From: JANSXG01 sp965652425
GTDB taxonomy: Bacteria; Planctomycetota; Phycisphaerae; Phycisphaerales; UBA1924
NCBI GenBank assembly: GCA_965652425.1
Contig: CBFGVX010000003.1
Span: 1-64,000 of the forward strand
DNA length: 64,000 bases
Direction of reading: 5' to 3'
Positions within the stretch are counted from its first letter, which is position 1; every line of letters starts with the position of its first letter. The notes below the pieces were generated by a model that saw only the letters and a program-made list of their open reading frames with translations, was not told where the DNA came from and did not search any database. Positions 25,477 through 34,482 of the stretch are shown one piece after another. A program made the translations under genes and the position numbers.

Positions 25477-25524
25477 ACCGCCGGAGAGAGGGGAAAGTTC
25501 TGAGAACCCCTCACATCCGGCGGT
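25477..25524 (-). terminator. Long hairpin downstream of the anti-sigma gene
   Basis: A two-part stem: ACCGCCGGA (25477-25485) with TCCGGCGGT (25516-25524), and GAGGGG (25488-25493) with CCCCTC (25507-25512). It lies 40 bases after the minus-strand anti-sigma stop and before the exported-protein gene. No U run follows, so it may be a processed or factor-dependent terminator rather than a canonical one. Confidence 0.5.
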
Positions 25525-25563
25525 GGTCGTGGATTTGATTGCCTGTTTCGCGGGGGAAATTGT

Positions 25564-26556
25564 TTAGAGCGATTCCATGGTGTCGGGTGCGGAATAGGCC
25601 GTGCGGACCGACTGGATGCTCGATTCAGAGGCGGAGTGGACGAAGACCATGAGGTTGCCATCGCGCCAGAGCATGGCGGGCTTGCCGGTCTGGAGTGACT
25701 TGGGGCAGGAATAGCAGACGCCGGGCTTGGCCTTCGCGCAGCCCTCGCCGGGGCTTTCGAGCAGGAAGACGCTGACCGGGGTCAAACCGGCTGCGGCATC
25801 GGTCGGGGTGAACAGGGCGTGGAGCGATCTGCCTCCGCCGGGAACCTTGCAGGGGCCGACACCGACCAGGGAGTACCCGGCAGTGTTCATCCGTTCGATG
25901 GCTTCGGCCAGGCGCGGTCCGCCGCACCCGAGCTGGGACTCGGCGTAGGTGCGGCAGTCTTCGATATCGGTGGCGACGATCTTGGAGGCGAAGGCCCCGC
26001 TGGAGACATCCGAGCAGCGGTTGTGCTCGCGCTGGACGAACTGGAGCTGGCTGGCGACCGACGAGGCAGCGATGGTCTGGCCCTGCGGGGTCGGGGGCGC
26101 GAAGAACTGCTGCGAGCCGATGTAGAGCAGGGATGCGCTCAGGGCCAGCACCGCGGCGATCGCGGCGAAACGCGGCAGATACGCCGCCAGCGAGGTCTTG
26201 CGGGCCGAGCGGGCACGGTGCTTGGGCTCGACCATGGGCAGCGGAGTCGGGGTATCCGGGGACTCTGTGGTGTGATTCCGGGCAAACTCGCGATCGAATC
26301 CGGCGAGGATGCGCTCGCGCAAACCCTCGGGTGCGCTCACCGGCTCGGACATCGCCCGCGAGACGGCCTCGCGGAGGGTGCGCTCGAAGGCGATGGCGGA
26401 TTCGGTGGCGTGGTCCGAGTCGTGGCTCAGGCGGCCGGAAGCGTCACCCTCCGCATCGGCGGCAGCGCGGATCAGCGCTGCGCGGCTCAGTGCCTCGGGC
26501 AACCGGATGGGCTGCGGGTCGGACTGATTCGGATTGTGCGGGGTGAAATCGGCCAT
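25564..26556 (-). CDS. Putative anti-sigma factor, single-pass membrane protein
   Basis: A 330-residue protein encoded 100 bases after an ECF sigma factor gene on the same strand, which is the main reason for this call. The N-terminal 130 residues are cytoplasmic and charged. One membrane helix (YLPRFAAIAAVLALSASLLYIG, about residues 140-160) leads into an extracytoplasmic part of about 160 residues. That part is Cys-rich, with Cys in DIEDCRTY, LGCGG, GPCKVPGG, GEGCAKAKPGVCYSCPKS. This could be a redox- or metal-sensing domain. The start is the first ATG (MADFTPHNPNQ) with no upstream homology; the frame opens further upstream but that part looks non-coding. Confidence 0.7.
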   Translation of the reverse strand: MADFTPHNPNQSDPQPIRLPEALSRAALIRAAADAEGDASGRLSHDSDHATESAIAFERTLREAVSRAMSEPVSAPEGLRERILAGFDREFARNHTTESPDTPTPLPMVEPKHRARSARKTSLAAYLPRFAAIAAVLALSASLLYIGSQQFFAPPTPQGQTIAASSVASQLQFVQREHNRCSDVSSGAFASKIVATDIEDCRTYAESQLGCGGPRLAEAIERMNTAGYSLVGVGPCKVPGGGRSLHALFTPTDAAAGLTPVSVFLLESPGEGCAKAKPGVCYSCPKSLQTGKPAMLWRDGNLMVFVHSASESSIQSVRTAYSAPDTMESL

Positions 26557-26656
26557 GGTCGTACGCTTCGATCGGGAGAATGCGGAAAAAACAGGCGGGT
26601 ACAGGGGAGATCGGCTCAGGGGACCGGGGAGATACACCCGGTCGGTTGACCGCTGC

Positions 26657-27232
26657 TCAGGGGTCCTCGACTTCGGTGGTGTCCGGTGCAGGAGTAAAAC
26701 CCACCTCGGAGGCAAAATCTTCCAATGAATCAGCAAGAATTTTACGCGCTCGGTGCAACCGGCTCATGACCGTTCCGATCGGTACAGCCAGAACCGTGGC
26801 GATCTCCCGGTACTTCATGCCCTCGACGCCCCAGAGCAGCAGGACCTCCCGGTGCTCGTCGCTGAGGTCGTCGATGGCCTTTTTGAGCCGATCGTCGACA
26901 TGTTCCCAGTCCAGACTGGCCAGATTCCAGACCGGGGGGGCCTCATCGGGGATGCGGTCCTCGGACTGGGCGTCGTAGAACTCGTCGACGGTGGTGGCGG
27001 TGCGCTTGCGCCGGCGCATGTCCGAATAAAAAGTGTTGTGGAGGATCGTAAAGAGCCAGGCCCGGATGCCCTTGCCCTTCTCCTCGAAGTTTTTTGCGTT
27101 CCTCAGGGCCTTGAGGTAGGTCTCCTGGACGATCTCCGAGGCCTCATCGGGGTGGCGCGTGAGCTTGAGGGCCATGCGATAGAGCGCGTCGAGGTGTTCG
27201 AGGGCGAGTTGTTCGAACTCTTGTCGTTCCAA
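26657..27232 (-). CDS. ECF RNA polymerase sigma factor
   Basis: A 191-residue extracytoplasmic-function sigma factor. Region 2 covers about residues 8-80: DALYRMALKLTRHPDEASEIVQ, then ETYLKALRNAKNF, AWLFTILHNTFYSDMRRRKR. Region 4 covers about 125-175: DLSDEHREVLLLWGVEGMKY then REIATVLAVPIGTVMSRLHR, a helix-turn-helix that reads the -35 element. Such factors direct polymerase to a stress or envelope regulon in response to their anti-sigma partner, here probably the gene just downstream. Translation appears to begin at a TTG (27232) with a weak ribosome site; an internal Met start would truncate region 2 and is less likely. Confidence 0.9.
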   Translation of the reverse strand: MERQEFEQLALEHLDALYRMALKLTRHPDEASEIVQETYLKALRNAKNFEEKGKGIRAWLFTILHNTFYSDMRRRKRTATTVDEFYDAQSEDRIPDEAPPVWNLASLDWEHVDDRLKKAIDDLSDEHREVLLLWGVEGMKYREIATVLAVPIGTVMSRLHRARKILADSLEDFASEVGFTPAPDTTEVEDP

Positions 27233-27329
27233 GGATGGTCACTCGCACGGGTTGCTCGGGCGCGAACCGCGAGGATACCAGAGCACGCACCGGATGATGC
27301 ACGGTGGCCGGATTCGGCTCAGGGCTGGA

Positions 27330-30300
27330 TCAACTGCCGCCGGTACGGCGCTGAGCGCGGCGTTTGGCGGCCATCAGACCCTCGGTGGTCGAGGCGGGAG
27401 GGGCCTGCTCCGCAGCGGGCTTTGGTTTGGGGGCCTGATCGGTAGTGCTCGAAGCGGGCGCGGATCCCGGTTTTGGATCGGATGCCGGGGTGGGCCGGCG
27501 ACCGGCTTTCTCGGCTTTGGCCTTGCGCAGGGCATCGGTTGCGGAGGGGGCGGGCTGCGAGGCGGCCGGGGCGGGAGCTGGGCGATCCTGGCGCATGGCC
27601 GGTTGTGCTTCGGTCGGCTGGCCGGGCGTGGTTCGGGCGCGGGATTTGGCGGCGCGGCCCTTCAGGCCGCTGAGGGTGGCGGCGGCCTGCTCGGAACGCT
27701 GGGTGACGGCCTCGGCGGTGTGGCGCTTGAGCTCCAGGGCCAGCTCGCGCGAGAGCAGGCGGTCCCAGGCGAGGCGACGGGTGCCGACATCGAACAGGAA
27801 GACGACCACGCACCAAGCCAGCAGCATGCGCCAGAGCGGGGTGGACGCGGTGATGATCGGGACATCGGTGCGGTCGAACAGGTCGGCCTGATCGGGGCGG
27901 AGCAGGTCGAGTTCGCGTCCGCCGCTGACCTGGGCGATCTGGCGGAGGAGGGTGGAGTTGGAGCGGAGGGACTGGAACTCGGGGCTGAGGGTGCGGACCG
28001 CGCTGACGGTGATGCCCGCGACGCGTTCGTCGCTGGCGCGTCGGGGGAACAGACTGACGACATAGCTGCCTTGGTTCGGGGCGCTGGCGCGGGCGGTGTA
28101 CTGGCCGGGTCCGACCTGCTGGAGGGAGATAGGCGACCGGGTTCCATCGGGCTGGTCGATGCTGCCCTCGATGAACAGCCCGTCGCGCGGGCGCCCGTCC
28201 TCGTCGAAGGCATCGACCTTGACGATGATCTCGTCGCCGACGACATCGGCGGTAATCTCGAGATCCTGATCCTGTGCCGGGCGGGAGATGAGCCGGGCGA
28301 TCTGCGTCCACAAACCGGCGTAGCCGGGCCAGTTGCGCCACTGCGCGGCCCACTCGGTGGCGTCGGAGGTGAACGCGGCGACCTGGCCTCTGCCGATGAA
28401 CCAGTGCGAGAGCAAGGGATACCCATCGTCGGAGGCGAGGGCGTTGGTGATCTTGGGATCGGCCTTGGGCTGGGTGAGCACGAGCCCGCCGAGGGGCGGG
28501 ATGGCGCTGTCGCCCGCGAGGACCTGGTTCCAACCGACGACGCCGTTGATGAGCGGCGATCCGCCGCTGGTGACGATGGGCGAGAACTGGCCTTCGCGCA
28601 CGAGCGGGCGGCGGACGACCTGGACTTCCTTGAGGAAGATGCCCTGGACGGTGTTGGGGTCGGTGACGGGGTGGAAGGTGCCGTCGCCGGCGACGGCGAT
28701 CGCGTTGAGCGTGTTGGTGTCGGCGCCGTCTCCGATGGCGATGGTGGAGACAGTGACGCCCGCTTCGCGCAGGTTGGCGGCCATGGCCACCATTTCCTCG
28801 GGGCTGCCCTGAGAGACGCCGTCGGAAAGGATGATCATGTGCTTGACCGACGCTTCGGCATCGAGCAGGGAGCGGGCGCCCTGGCGCATCGCCGGGGTGA
28901 GGTTGGTGCCGCCTCCGGGAGAGATGCCCCGCACGCGGGCGGCGGAGCGCTGGGGGTTGCTGTTGCGGCCCATCGGGACGACGACATTGGGCAGCGAGTT
29001 GAACTCGATGACCTCGACGAGGTCGGTCTCGTCGAGGGAGAGGATGGCGTAGGCGGCGCCCTCGTTGGCGATCTCCTGCTGCGAGCGCGAGCCCATGTTG
29101 ACCGGCGCCGCCATCGAGCCGGAGGAGTCGATGATGAAGCAGACGGCGGCCTGCGCGGTGACGACCTCGTCGGGCAGATCCAGCTCGACGGGCAGGACGG
29201 CTTCGAGGTCGGTGCCTTTCCAGCCGCCGGCGCCGAACCCGCCGTAGCCCCCCACCATGACCAGCCCGCCGCCCATGAGGTTCACATAATCGGCGAGCAG
29301 CGCGTGGGTCCGGCGAGGAAGATCGCCGGCGGCGACATCCTGCAGGATGATCAGGTCGAAGGCGTTGATCTCGTCGAGGGATCGGCCGAGTTCGCGCGGG
29401 GTCACGCTGCGCACGGGCACATCGGCGTCGTCGAGGGTGCGCAGCAGCGGGTTGGCCTGCGCGTTGCGTTCGGCGCGTCCGTCGACGATGAGGACGGTGC
29501 CGCGGCTTTCGGTGGTGATGACGGTCTCAGCGCGGTTGTTCTGCACCACCCGGTCCTGCTGGGGATCGTCGGGGGTGAAGGTGACTTCCATGCGGTGCAG
29601 GACATCGAACTGCGCGAGGGGGACCTGGAGGATCTCGATGTTGCGCCCGGGCCGAAGGGTGACGGATCGGGCGTTGGTCTCCCGGCCCGGCGACAGATCG
29701 ACGAGTTCACCGTTGTAGCGGAGGTTGATGGTTCCGGTGGTGGGCTGGGTCGCGCTGAGCACGACGCGGACGGGCACGGTGGCGCCGCTGCTGGAGCGGG
29801 GCGGAGCATCGATGGCCTCGACCATGACCTCGCTGCGCACGCTGTAGGTGACCGGCGCGACATCGATGCGCACGGGAGCCGGGCCGGAAGCAAGTTCGCT
29901 CGCCGCGGCGAGGGCGTCGCCGCCGGTCTGCACGCCGTCGCTGATCAGCACGATGCGTCGCGAGGCGTCGGGCGGGAACAGGCGCTCGGCGAAGCGCAGG
30001 GCGGTCTCTATGTTCGAGCCGTCGGCGAGCGCGTACTCGATCTCGAGATCGGAGCCGCTGGAGGCCGAGGGGATCGACACGGCCAGCGAGTTGCCCGAGT
30101 AGACGATGACGCCGAGCAGGTCTTCGGGGGTGCGGTCCTGGGCGCTGTCGCGCAGGAATTCGAGCACGGCCTCGCGGTAGGTGCGGGCGCGCCCTTCGCT
30201 GTCGGTGCCGAAGTCGGAGTACTGATCGGCGAACAGGCGCATGGAGTCGGAGATGTCCACGACGGCGACGACGGCGAGGCGACGAGTCTCGCGAACCGAG

Positions 30301-30485
30301 GATGCGCCGGCGAGGATGGTCGCGATCAGGGCGATGAGCACGATGCGGGCGATCGCCGCCGACCAGGCGCGGTAGGTGCTCATGGCGGCTCGGAAGTCGC
30401 GGATGGCGAGGTACGCCATCGGAAGGCCCAGCAGCGCGAGCCAGAGCCAGAGCGGGTTGTCGAAGGTGATGTCCACGCTGATCAC
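27330..30485 (-). CDS. Membrane protein with two VWA domains (BatA-like)
   Basis: A 1051-residue protein with two N-terminal membrane helices (about 10-27 and 47-62) and one near residue 885 (LLAWCVVVFLFDVG). The first VWA domain (about 70-225) has the MIDAS motif DISDSM; the second (about 450-640) has DSSGSM and the later LSDGVSQG. A glutamine-amidotransferase-like region (VLIVDGRAERNAQANPLLRT) lies between them. After about 690 come beta-rich domains and a disordered Pro/Ala tail. In planctomycetes such proteins usually sit with a MoxR ATPase and DUF58 protein; neither is seen here. Translation starts at a GTG (30485). The next gene upstream is 32 bases away. The function is likely envelope-related and is not proven. 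Confidence 0.8.
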   Translation of the reverse strand: MISVDITFDNPLWLWLALLGLPMAYLAIRDFRAAMSTYRAWSAAIARIVLIALIATILAGASSVRETRRLAVVAVVDISDSMRLFADQYSDFGTDSEGRARTYREAVLEFLRDSAQDRTPEDLLGVIVYSGNSLAVSIPSASSGSDLEIEYALADGSNIETALRFAERLFPPDASRRIVLISDGVQTGGDALAAASELASGPAPVRIDVAPVTYSVRSEVMVEAIDAPPRSSSGATVPVRVVLSATQPTTGTINLRYNGELVDLSPGRETNARSVTLRPGRNIEILQVPLAQFDVLHRMEVTFTPDDPQQDRVVQNNRAETVITTESRGTVLIVDGRAERNAQANPLLRTLDDADVPVRSVTPRELGRSLDEINAFDLIILQDVAAGDLPRRTHALLADYVNLMGGGLVMVGGYGGFGAGGWKGTDLEAVLPVELDLPDEVVTAQAAVCFIIDSSGSMAAPVNMGSRSQQEIANEGAAYAILSLDETDLVEVIEFNSLPNVVVPMGRNSNPQRSAARVRGISPGGGTNLTPAMRQGARSLLDAEASVKHMIILSDGVSQGSPEEMVAMAANLREAGVTVSTIAIGDGADTNTLNAIAVAGDGTFHPVTDPNTVQGIFLKEVQVVRRPLVREGQFSPIVTSGGSPLINGVVGWNQVLAGDSAIPPLGGLVLTQPKADPKITNALASDDGYPLLSHWFIGRGQVAAFTSDATEWAAQWRNWPGYAGLWTQIARLISRPAQDQDLEITADVVGDEIIVKVDAFDEDGRPRDGLFIEGSIDQPDGTRSPISLQQVGPGQYTARASAPNQGSYVVSLFPRRASDERVAGITVSAVRTLSPEFQSLRSNSTLLRQIAQVSGGRELDLLRPDQADLFDRTDVPIITASTPLWRMLLAWCVVVFLFDVGTRRLAWDRLLSRELALELKRHTAEAVTQRSEQAAATLSGLKGRAAKSRARTTPGQPTEAQPAMRQDRPAPAPAASQPAPSATDALRKAKAEKAGRRPTPASDPKPGSAPASSTTDQAPKPKPAAEQAPPASTTEGLMAAKRRAQRRTGGS

Positions 30486-30517
30486 AGTCTAGGGGGATCG
30501 ACGGCTTAGGCGTTCGA

Positions 30518-33217
30518 TCAGTCGCCCGATCCGGCACCTGATCCGCTTTCGGATCCCGATGAGCCGCCGCCGGAGTTTTCGCTCTCGCGCATCTGACGGG
30601 CCCGCTCGATGCTCTTGTCGAAGTAGCGGCTGACGGTTTCCCAGTAGCGGGGCGAGATGCGGTTCTCCTCGAGGTCGCGCTGGAGTTGTTCGCGCCGGCG
30701 GATGAGGTCCTGTTCGAGTTGGCCGGCGGACTGGCGCGGACGGTCTGCGGTGATCGGGCGGTTGCCGTCGCTCTCGCGCTCGCCGATGACGGTTTCTTCG
30801 CCGCTGGGGTCGCCGGGTCGGCGTGCATCGATGTTCTCGACCGGGCGGTCGAAGCCGTCGGGGCCGAGGCCTTCGCGCCGGTCGCGCTCGGCCTGTCTTC
30901 TCAGGCGCTCGAGCTGTTCGGCGGTGGATTCGTCCTCGACGAGGCGGCGCGTCTGATCGCGCAGGCGCTCGGCGGCGGCCTCATCGACTTCGGCGTTGCG
31001 ACGCTGGCGCTGGAGATCGCGCAGGGTTTCCGACGCCGAGCGGGACCGCTCCGCGCCCTGGCCCGCGCCCGCGCCGCCGGGCTGGCCGGACGATTCGGAA
31101 TTGGGCTCGCCCTCGCCGGTCTGCTGGCCGTCGCCGCCCTGGCCGGAGGGGCTGTCGGACTGGGCGTCGCCGGACTCGCCGCCGGGCTGCTGCTGGCCGG
31201 GCTGGCCGCTCTCGCTTGAGGACGGAGAACCGGTTTCGGACTGGCCGGCGGTTTCGCCTTGGCCGCTGGATTGTTCGGAGCCGCTCTGTTCGCCCGAGCG
31301 GTCGGAGTTGGTTCCGGCGCCTTCCTGGGAGTTGGCATCGGCCTGGGATTCCTCGCCGCTGCCCGATGCGCCGGACTGCTCCTGGCCTTCGGGGCGGCCG
31401 GACTGGCCGGGGTCGGACTGCTGGGACTCGGAGCCCTCGCGAGTGGAGGAAGGACGCTCCTCGGTGCCTCGCTGGTCGGATGACTGGCCGTCCTGCCCGG
31501 CTTCGGAACCCTTGGCGGGCGCTGCGTCGGAGGGTGCGCCGGTGCTGGAGGGCTTGTCGCCGGAGGACTGTTCCCCGGATTGTTCGCCGGACTGCTCCTG
31601 ATTCTGCTGGCCGGATTCGCTGCCGGGCTGGTTTTCGGAGTTCTGGTTTTCGTTCTGATTCTCACCCTGATCCTCGCCGGCGTTCTGCGGATTGTTCTCA
31701 GCGGAGTTCGGGTCGGAAGGGTTCGACGGTTCGCCGGGCTGGCGCGGCTGGGACTGGTTCTCTCCGGTCTGGTTCTCGGGTGACGACGAGGGATCGCCCG
31801 GCTCGCTCTGCGGCTCGGCTGGAGGCTCGGGCTGCGAGCGGGTCTGCTCGGCCGAGCGGCGCATGGCCTCGGCGAGGTCGTCGGCGGTTTGCTCGGCGGC
31901 TTCGGAGCCGCGGTTCTCGCGCTGCATCTCCTCGACGCGTCGGGCGATGTCATCGGCCCGCTCGGGGTCCATGCCCTGTTCGGTCAGCTCGCGCTGGATG
32001 TCCTGGCGGGAGCGGGGCTCGGTTTGTTCGGTGAGTCGCTCGGCCTGATCGCCGCTGAGCCCGCGCCGGTTGAGGTCGTCGCGCTGGCGGGCCTGCTGCT
32101 GCTCGCGTCGCTCGGCCTCCTGCTGGGCGAGCTGGTCGAGGTCCTCGGCGATCCGCTCGAGTTCCTCGGCGGTGCGCTCGCGCTGCTCGGGATCGGCCTG
32201 GCGGTTCTGGCGCTCGAGTTCGTCGAGGGCGTCGGCGGCGCGATCGAGGTCGCCCGATCGCATCGCCTCGCGGAGTTCCTCGGCGGCGGCGCTGGCGGGG
32301 TCCGCCTCGCTGCCGGCGGGAGAGGACTGAGAAGGCAGATCCTTGAGCAGGTTGCGCAGGGCTTCCTCGCGGGCGCGCTGGTCCTTGGCGCGCTGCTCGC
32401 GCTCGGCCGCGGCTTCTTCGAGCATCCGGGCGATCTCGGCCTCCGCCTCTTCGGGGGTGATCTCGCCGGATTCGACCTGCTGCTGAAGCTGATCGATGTA
32501 TTCCCGCTGCTCGGGCGAGAGCAGGTCGGTGCCCTCGGGGGTTTCGGTCTGGTTTTCGGCGTTTTCGGTGTCTTCGGGGCTGTCGAGCTGTTCCTTGAGC
32601 TGCTGGATGCGATCGACGGCCTGCTGGACGCGGGATTCGCGCTCGGCGATGGCCTGGGCCTCTTCGGGGCTGCGCAGCAGGTGCATCGGCTGGAGGAAGA
32701 TGCCCAGCGCGATCGCGCCCGAGGCGAGCACCGGCCACGCGATCCACGAGCGTCCGAGCTTGACCTCCACGGCCTGCCGTGCGCGGACACGCTCGGCGAG
32801 GCGTTCGGCCTCGGCGACGGCCATCTGCACGAAGGGGTCTTCGGGGTTCTTCTCGGCCAGCGCGAGCGCGGAACTGAGGCGGTCTTCGAGGGCCATGCTC
32901 CGATCGACTTCGGTTGCGCCCTCGAGATCGCCGCCCTTGCGCCGAAGCGCGATCACCAGCGAGGCCGTCAGGGCCAGACCCGCGGCCGGAGCGGCGATCA
33001 ACCACCAGTCGATGCCGGGACCGATCAGCCGGTCCACGCCGATGCCCACCAGCGAACCGGCCAGCGCGATCGTCATCGACGGGCCGATCAGCCCGAGCAG
33101 ATCGCGGGCGAAGCGCCGGCGCGATGCGCGGCGGGCCAGCCGCCGGGTGCGGGCGACGCGATCGGCGATCGGCTCCTGGGCCTGGGGCGGTGAGGATTTG
33201 GATTCTGGCGTGGTCAT
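30518..33217 (-). CDS. DUF4175-like membrane protein with very long low-complexity tail
   Basis: An 899-residue protein. The N-terminal 180 residues are basic, with three membrane helices (about 45-68, 73-92, 160-178). The rest, about 700 residues, is charged coiled coil (Gln/Glu/Arg-rich) and then Ser/Gln/Gly/Glu-rich low-complexity sequence with repeated EQSGEQSS-like units, likely disordered. The end returns to Arg/Gln/Glu helices (SRYFDKSIERARQMR). This matches the DUF4175-like partners of VWA proteins in bacterial envelope gene clusters, and the adjacent VWA gene fits. The tail's repeat makes start and end alignments unreliable; the ATG has no strong ribosome site. The function is unknown. 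Confidence 0.7.
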   Translation of the reverse strand: MTTPESKSSPPQAQEPIADRVARTRRLARRASRRRFARDLLGLIGPSMTIALAGSLVGIGVDRLIGPGIDWWLIAAPAAGLALTASLVIALRRKGGDLEGATEVDRSMALEDRLSSALALAEKNPEDPFVQMAVAEAERLAERVRARQAVEVKLGRSWIAWPVLASGAIALGIFLQPMHLLRSPEEAQAIAERESRVQQAVDRIQQLKEQLDSPEDTENAENQTETPEGTDLLSPEQREYIDQLQQQVESGEITPEEAEAEIARMLEEAAAEREQRAKDQRAREEALRNLLKDLPSQSSPAGSEADPASAAAEELREAMRSGDLDRAADALDELERQNRQADPEQRERTAEELERIAEDLDQLAQQEAERREQQQARQRDDLNRRGLSGDQAERLTEQTEPRSRQDIQRELTEQGMDPERADDIARRVEEMQRENRGSEAAEQTADDLAEAMRRSAEQTRSQPEPPAEPQSEPGDPSSSPENQTGENQSQPRQPGEPSNPSDPNSAENNPQNAGEDQGENQNENQNSENQPGSESGQQNQEQSGEQSGEQSSGDKPSSTGAPSDAAPAKGSEAGQDGQSSDQRGTEERPSSTREGSESQQSDPGQSGRPEGQEQSGASGSGEESQADANSQEGAGTNSDRSGEQSGSEQSSGQGETAGQSETGSPSSSESGQPGQQQPGGESGDAQSDSPSGQGGDGQQTGEGEPNSESSGQPGGAGAGQGAERSRSASETLRDLQRQRRNAEVDEAAAERLRDQTRRLVEDESTAEQLERLRRQAERDRREGLGPDGFDRPVENIDARRPGDPSGEETVIGERESDGNRPITADRPRQSAGQLEQDLIRRREQLQRDLEENRISPRYWETVSRYFDKSIERARQMRESENSGGGSSGSESGSGAGSGD

Positions 33218-33408
33218 GGCTGGTTCACCCGGCGGGCGTGCCGGTGTCCTTCACTGAGATCATACGGACCAGATTCCCTGAAGTTCGAGCAAATCGGTGC
33301 CAGCGGTCCGGTCGCGCCCTCCACGCCTACAGTGGATGCCCCGCCCGAGCGGGGATGTGAGCGTTCAGCCACCGGCATTTATTCCTTTTCATTCACAGGA
33401 GTATTTCC

Positions 33409-33933
33409 TTGAGTACCGCGACCACCAACAGCGCTTCCAGTCTGGTTCCCATGGCGAAAATCGCTCTGCGTTACGCGCAGGCCGTCTGCAACGGCATCGA
33501 GGCGGACCGGTTCGGGCGCAAGCCAGATGGCGTGGACTGCAACACCCCGGCGTGGTGCATGGGCCACCTGAGCACCTACCCGGACCGCGTGCTCGAGCTG
33601 ATCGGTCGCTCGGACCTCGCAAAGTCCGATGAGCGCTATCAGGCCCTGTTCAAGGACGGCACGGCGTCCCCGGACGATCCGGACGGATCGCACTACCCCG
33701 CGAAGGACGAGATCATGGCGCGCTTCATCGAGCGCACCGAAGCGGCGATCGAGGCACTGGGCGCGACCGACGACGAGGCGCTGTCGCGCCAGAACCCCGT
33801 CGAGGGGCGCTTTCGCGAGATGTGCCCGACGGTGGGAGCCGCGGCGGGGTTCCTGCTCGGCGGGCACACCATGATGCACCTCGGCCAGATCAGCACCTGG
33901 AGACGGTGCATGGGCCTGGGCAGCGCGATGTGA
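33409..33933 (+). CDS. DinB-like protein, TTG start
   Basis: A 174-residue protein of the DinB four-helix-bundle superfamily, which often coordinates a metal through three His residues. H53 (WCMGHLSTYPDR) and H153/H157 (GGHTMMHLGQISTW) are in the expected places. The start is a TTG, fixed by an ideal CACAGGAG 7 bases upstream (33394-33401); an ATG would fall well inside. Some DinB-like enzymes are thiol transferases or metal-dependent hydrolases; the substrate here is unknown. The gene is preceded by a small hairpin (33339-33354) and converges on the next small gene. Confidence 0.82.
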   Translation: MSTATTNSASSLVPMAKIALRYAQAVCNGIEADRFGRKPDGVDCNTPAWCMGHLSTYPDRVLELIGRSDLAKSDERYQALFKDGTASPDDPDGSHYPAKDEIMARFIERTEAAIEALGATDDEALSRQNPVEGRFREMCPTVGAAAGFLLGGHTMMHLGQISTWRRCMGLGSAM

Positions 33934-33948
33934 GCGAGCGGGGTCGGA

Positions 33949-34251
33949 TCACGCCGCGGGGCTGTGCGGCCCGGAGTCCGACAGACGCTGGAAGCGATGG
34001 AACGGGATGGCGGCCAGCAGGTCGGAGGACTCGTCCTCGTCGATCTGCTCGCTCAGCCGGTCCAGACCGTGCTTGAGCTGATCCAGTTCGGCTTCGATCG
34101 AGCGGGCGACATCGAGCGCGGACTTTGTCTTTGTGCTCGGGCTCGGCTCGGGGGCGGGGCCGTAGACACCACCGGTCGGGAAGGGCAGAACATCTCGGTC
34201 GCTGTCGATCCTGGTGCCGGCACTGCGATGACCAGCGTTGAGATTCAGCAT
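33949..34251 (-). CDS. Small hypothetical protein, coiled-coil-like
   Basis: A 100-residue protein (MLNLNAGHRSAGTRIDSD ...). A helical region at about 45-75 (ALDVARSIEAELDQLKHGL, DRLSEQIDEDESSDLLAA) has heptad-like spacing. The ATG at 34251 is preferred over an in-frame GTG nine bases earlier because AGGCAGG lies about 8 bases before it. No homologous family is recognised and no function is offered. It is isolated between the DinB-like gene and plsY. Confidence 0.5.
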   Translation of the reverse strand: MLNLNAGHRSAGTRIDSDRDVLPFPTGGVYGPAPEPSPSTKTKSALDVARSIEAELDQLKHGLDRLSEQIDEDESSDLLAAIPFHRFQRLSDSGPHSPAA

Positions 34252-34482
34252 GACACACACCTGCCTTGTCCTCTACGGGATGAGAGGAGTCTGGCAATGA
34301 GATCGGCTTCATGTCGGCATGAATGCACCGAGATCAGGCGGTTTTGATGGGGTGAACTCGCCTGTCCGAGAAATCTCGCGCTGTGGGCTGTTCCACCCGG
34401 GTTGGGGGTTCGGGTTGTGCGGGCACGCCCGATCGAAATTTCGGTGAGTCGCCGAGATCGATGAAACCGCGGCGGGCGTTCG

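Noticed and set aside
27252..30509. A 1085-residue plus-strand frame over the VWA gene
   Set aside because: Antisense to the two MIDAS motifs; its composition is Gly/Asp/Val-rich shadow sequence.
30901..31953. Repeated DNA in the low-complexity tail as a mobile or CRISPR-like repeat
   Set aside because: The repeats are irregular and keep the reading frame of the protein; they are codon-level low complexity, not spacer-repeat units.
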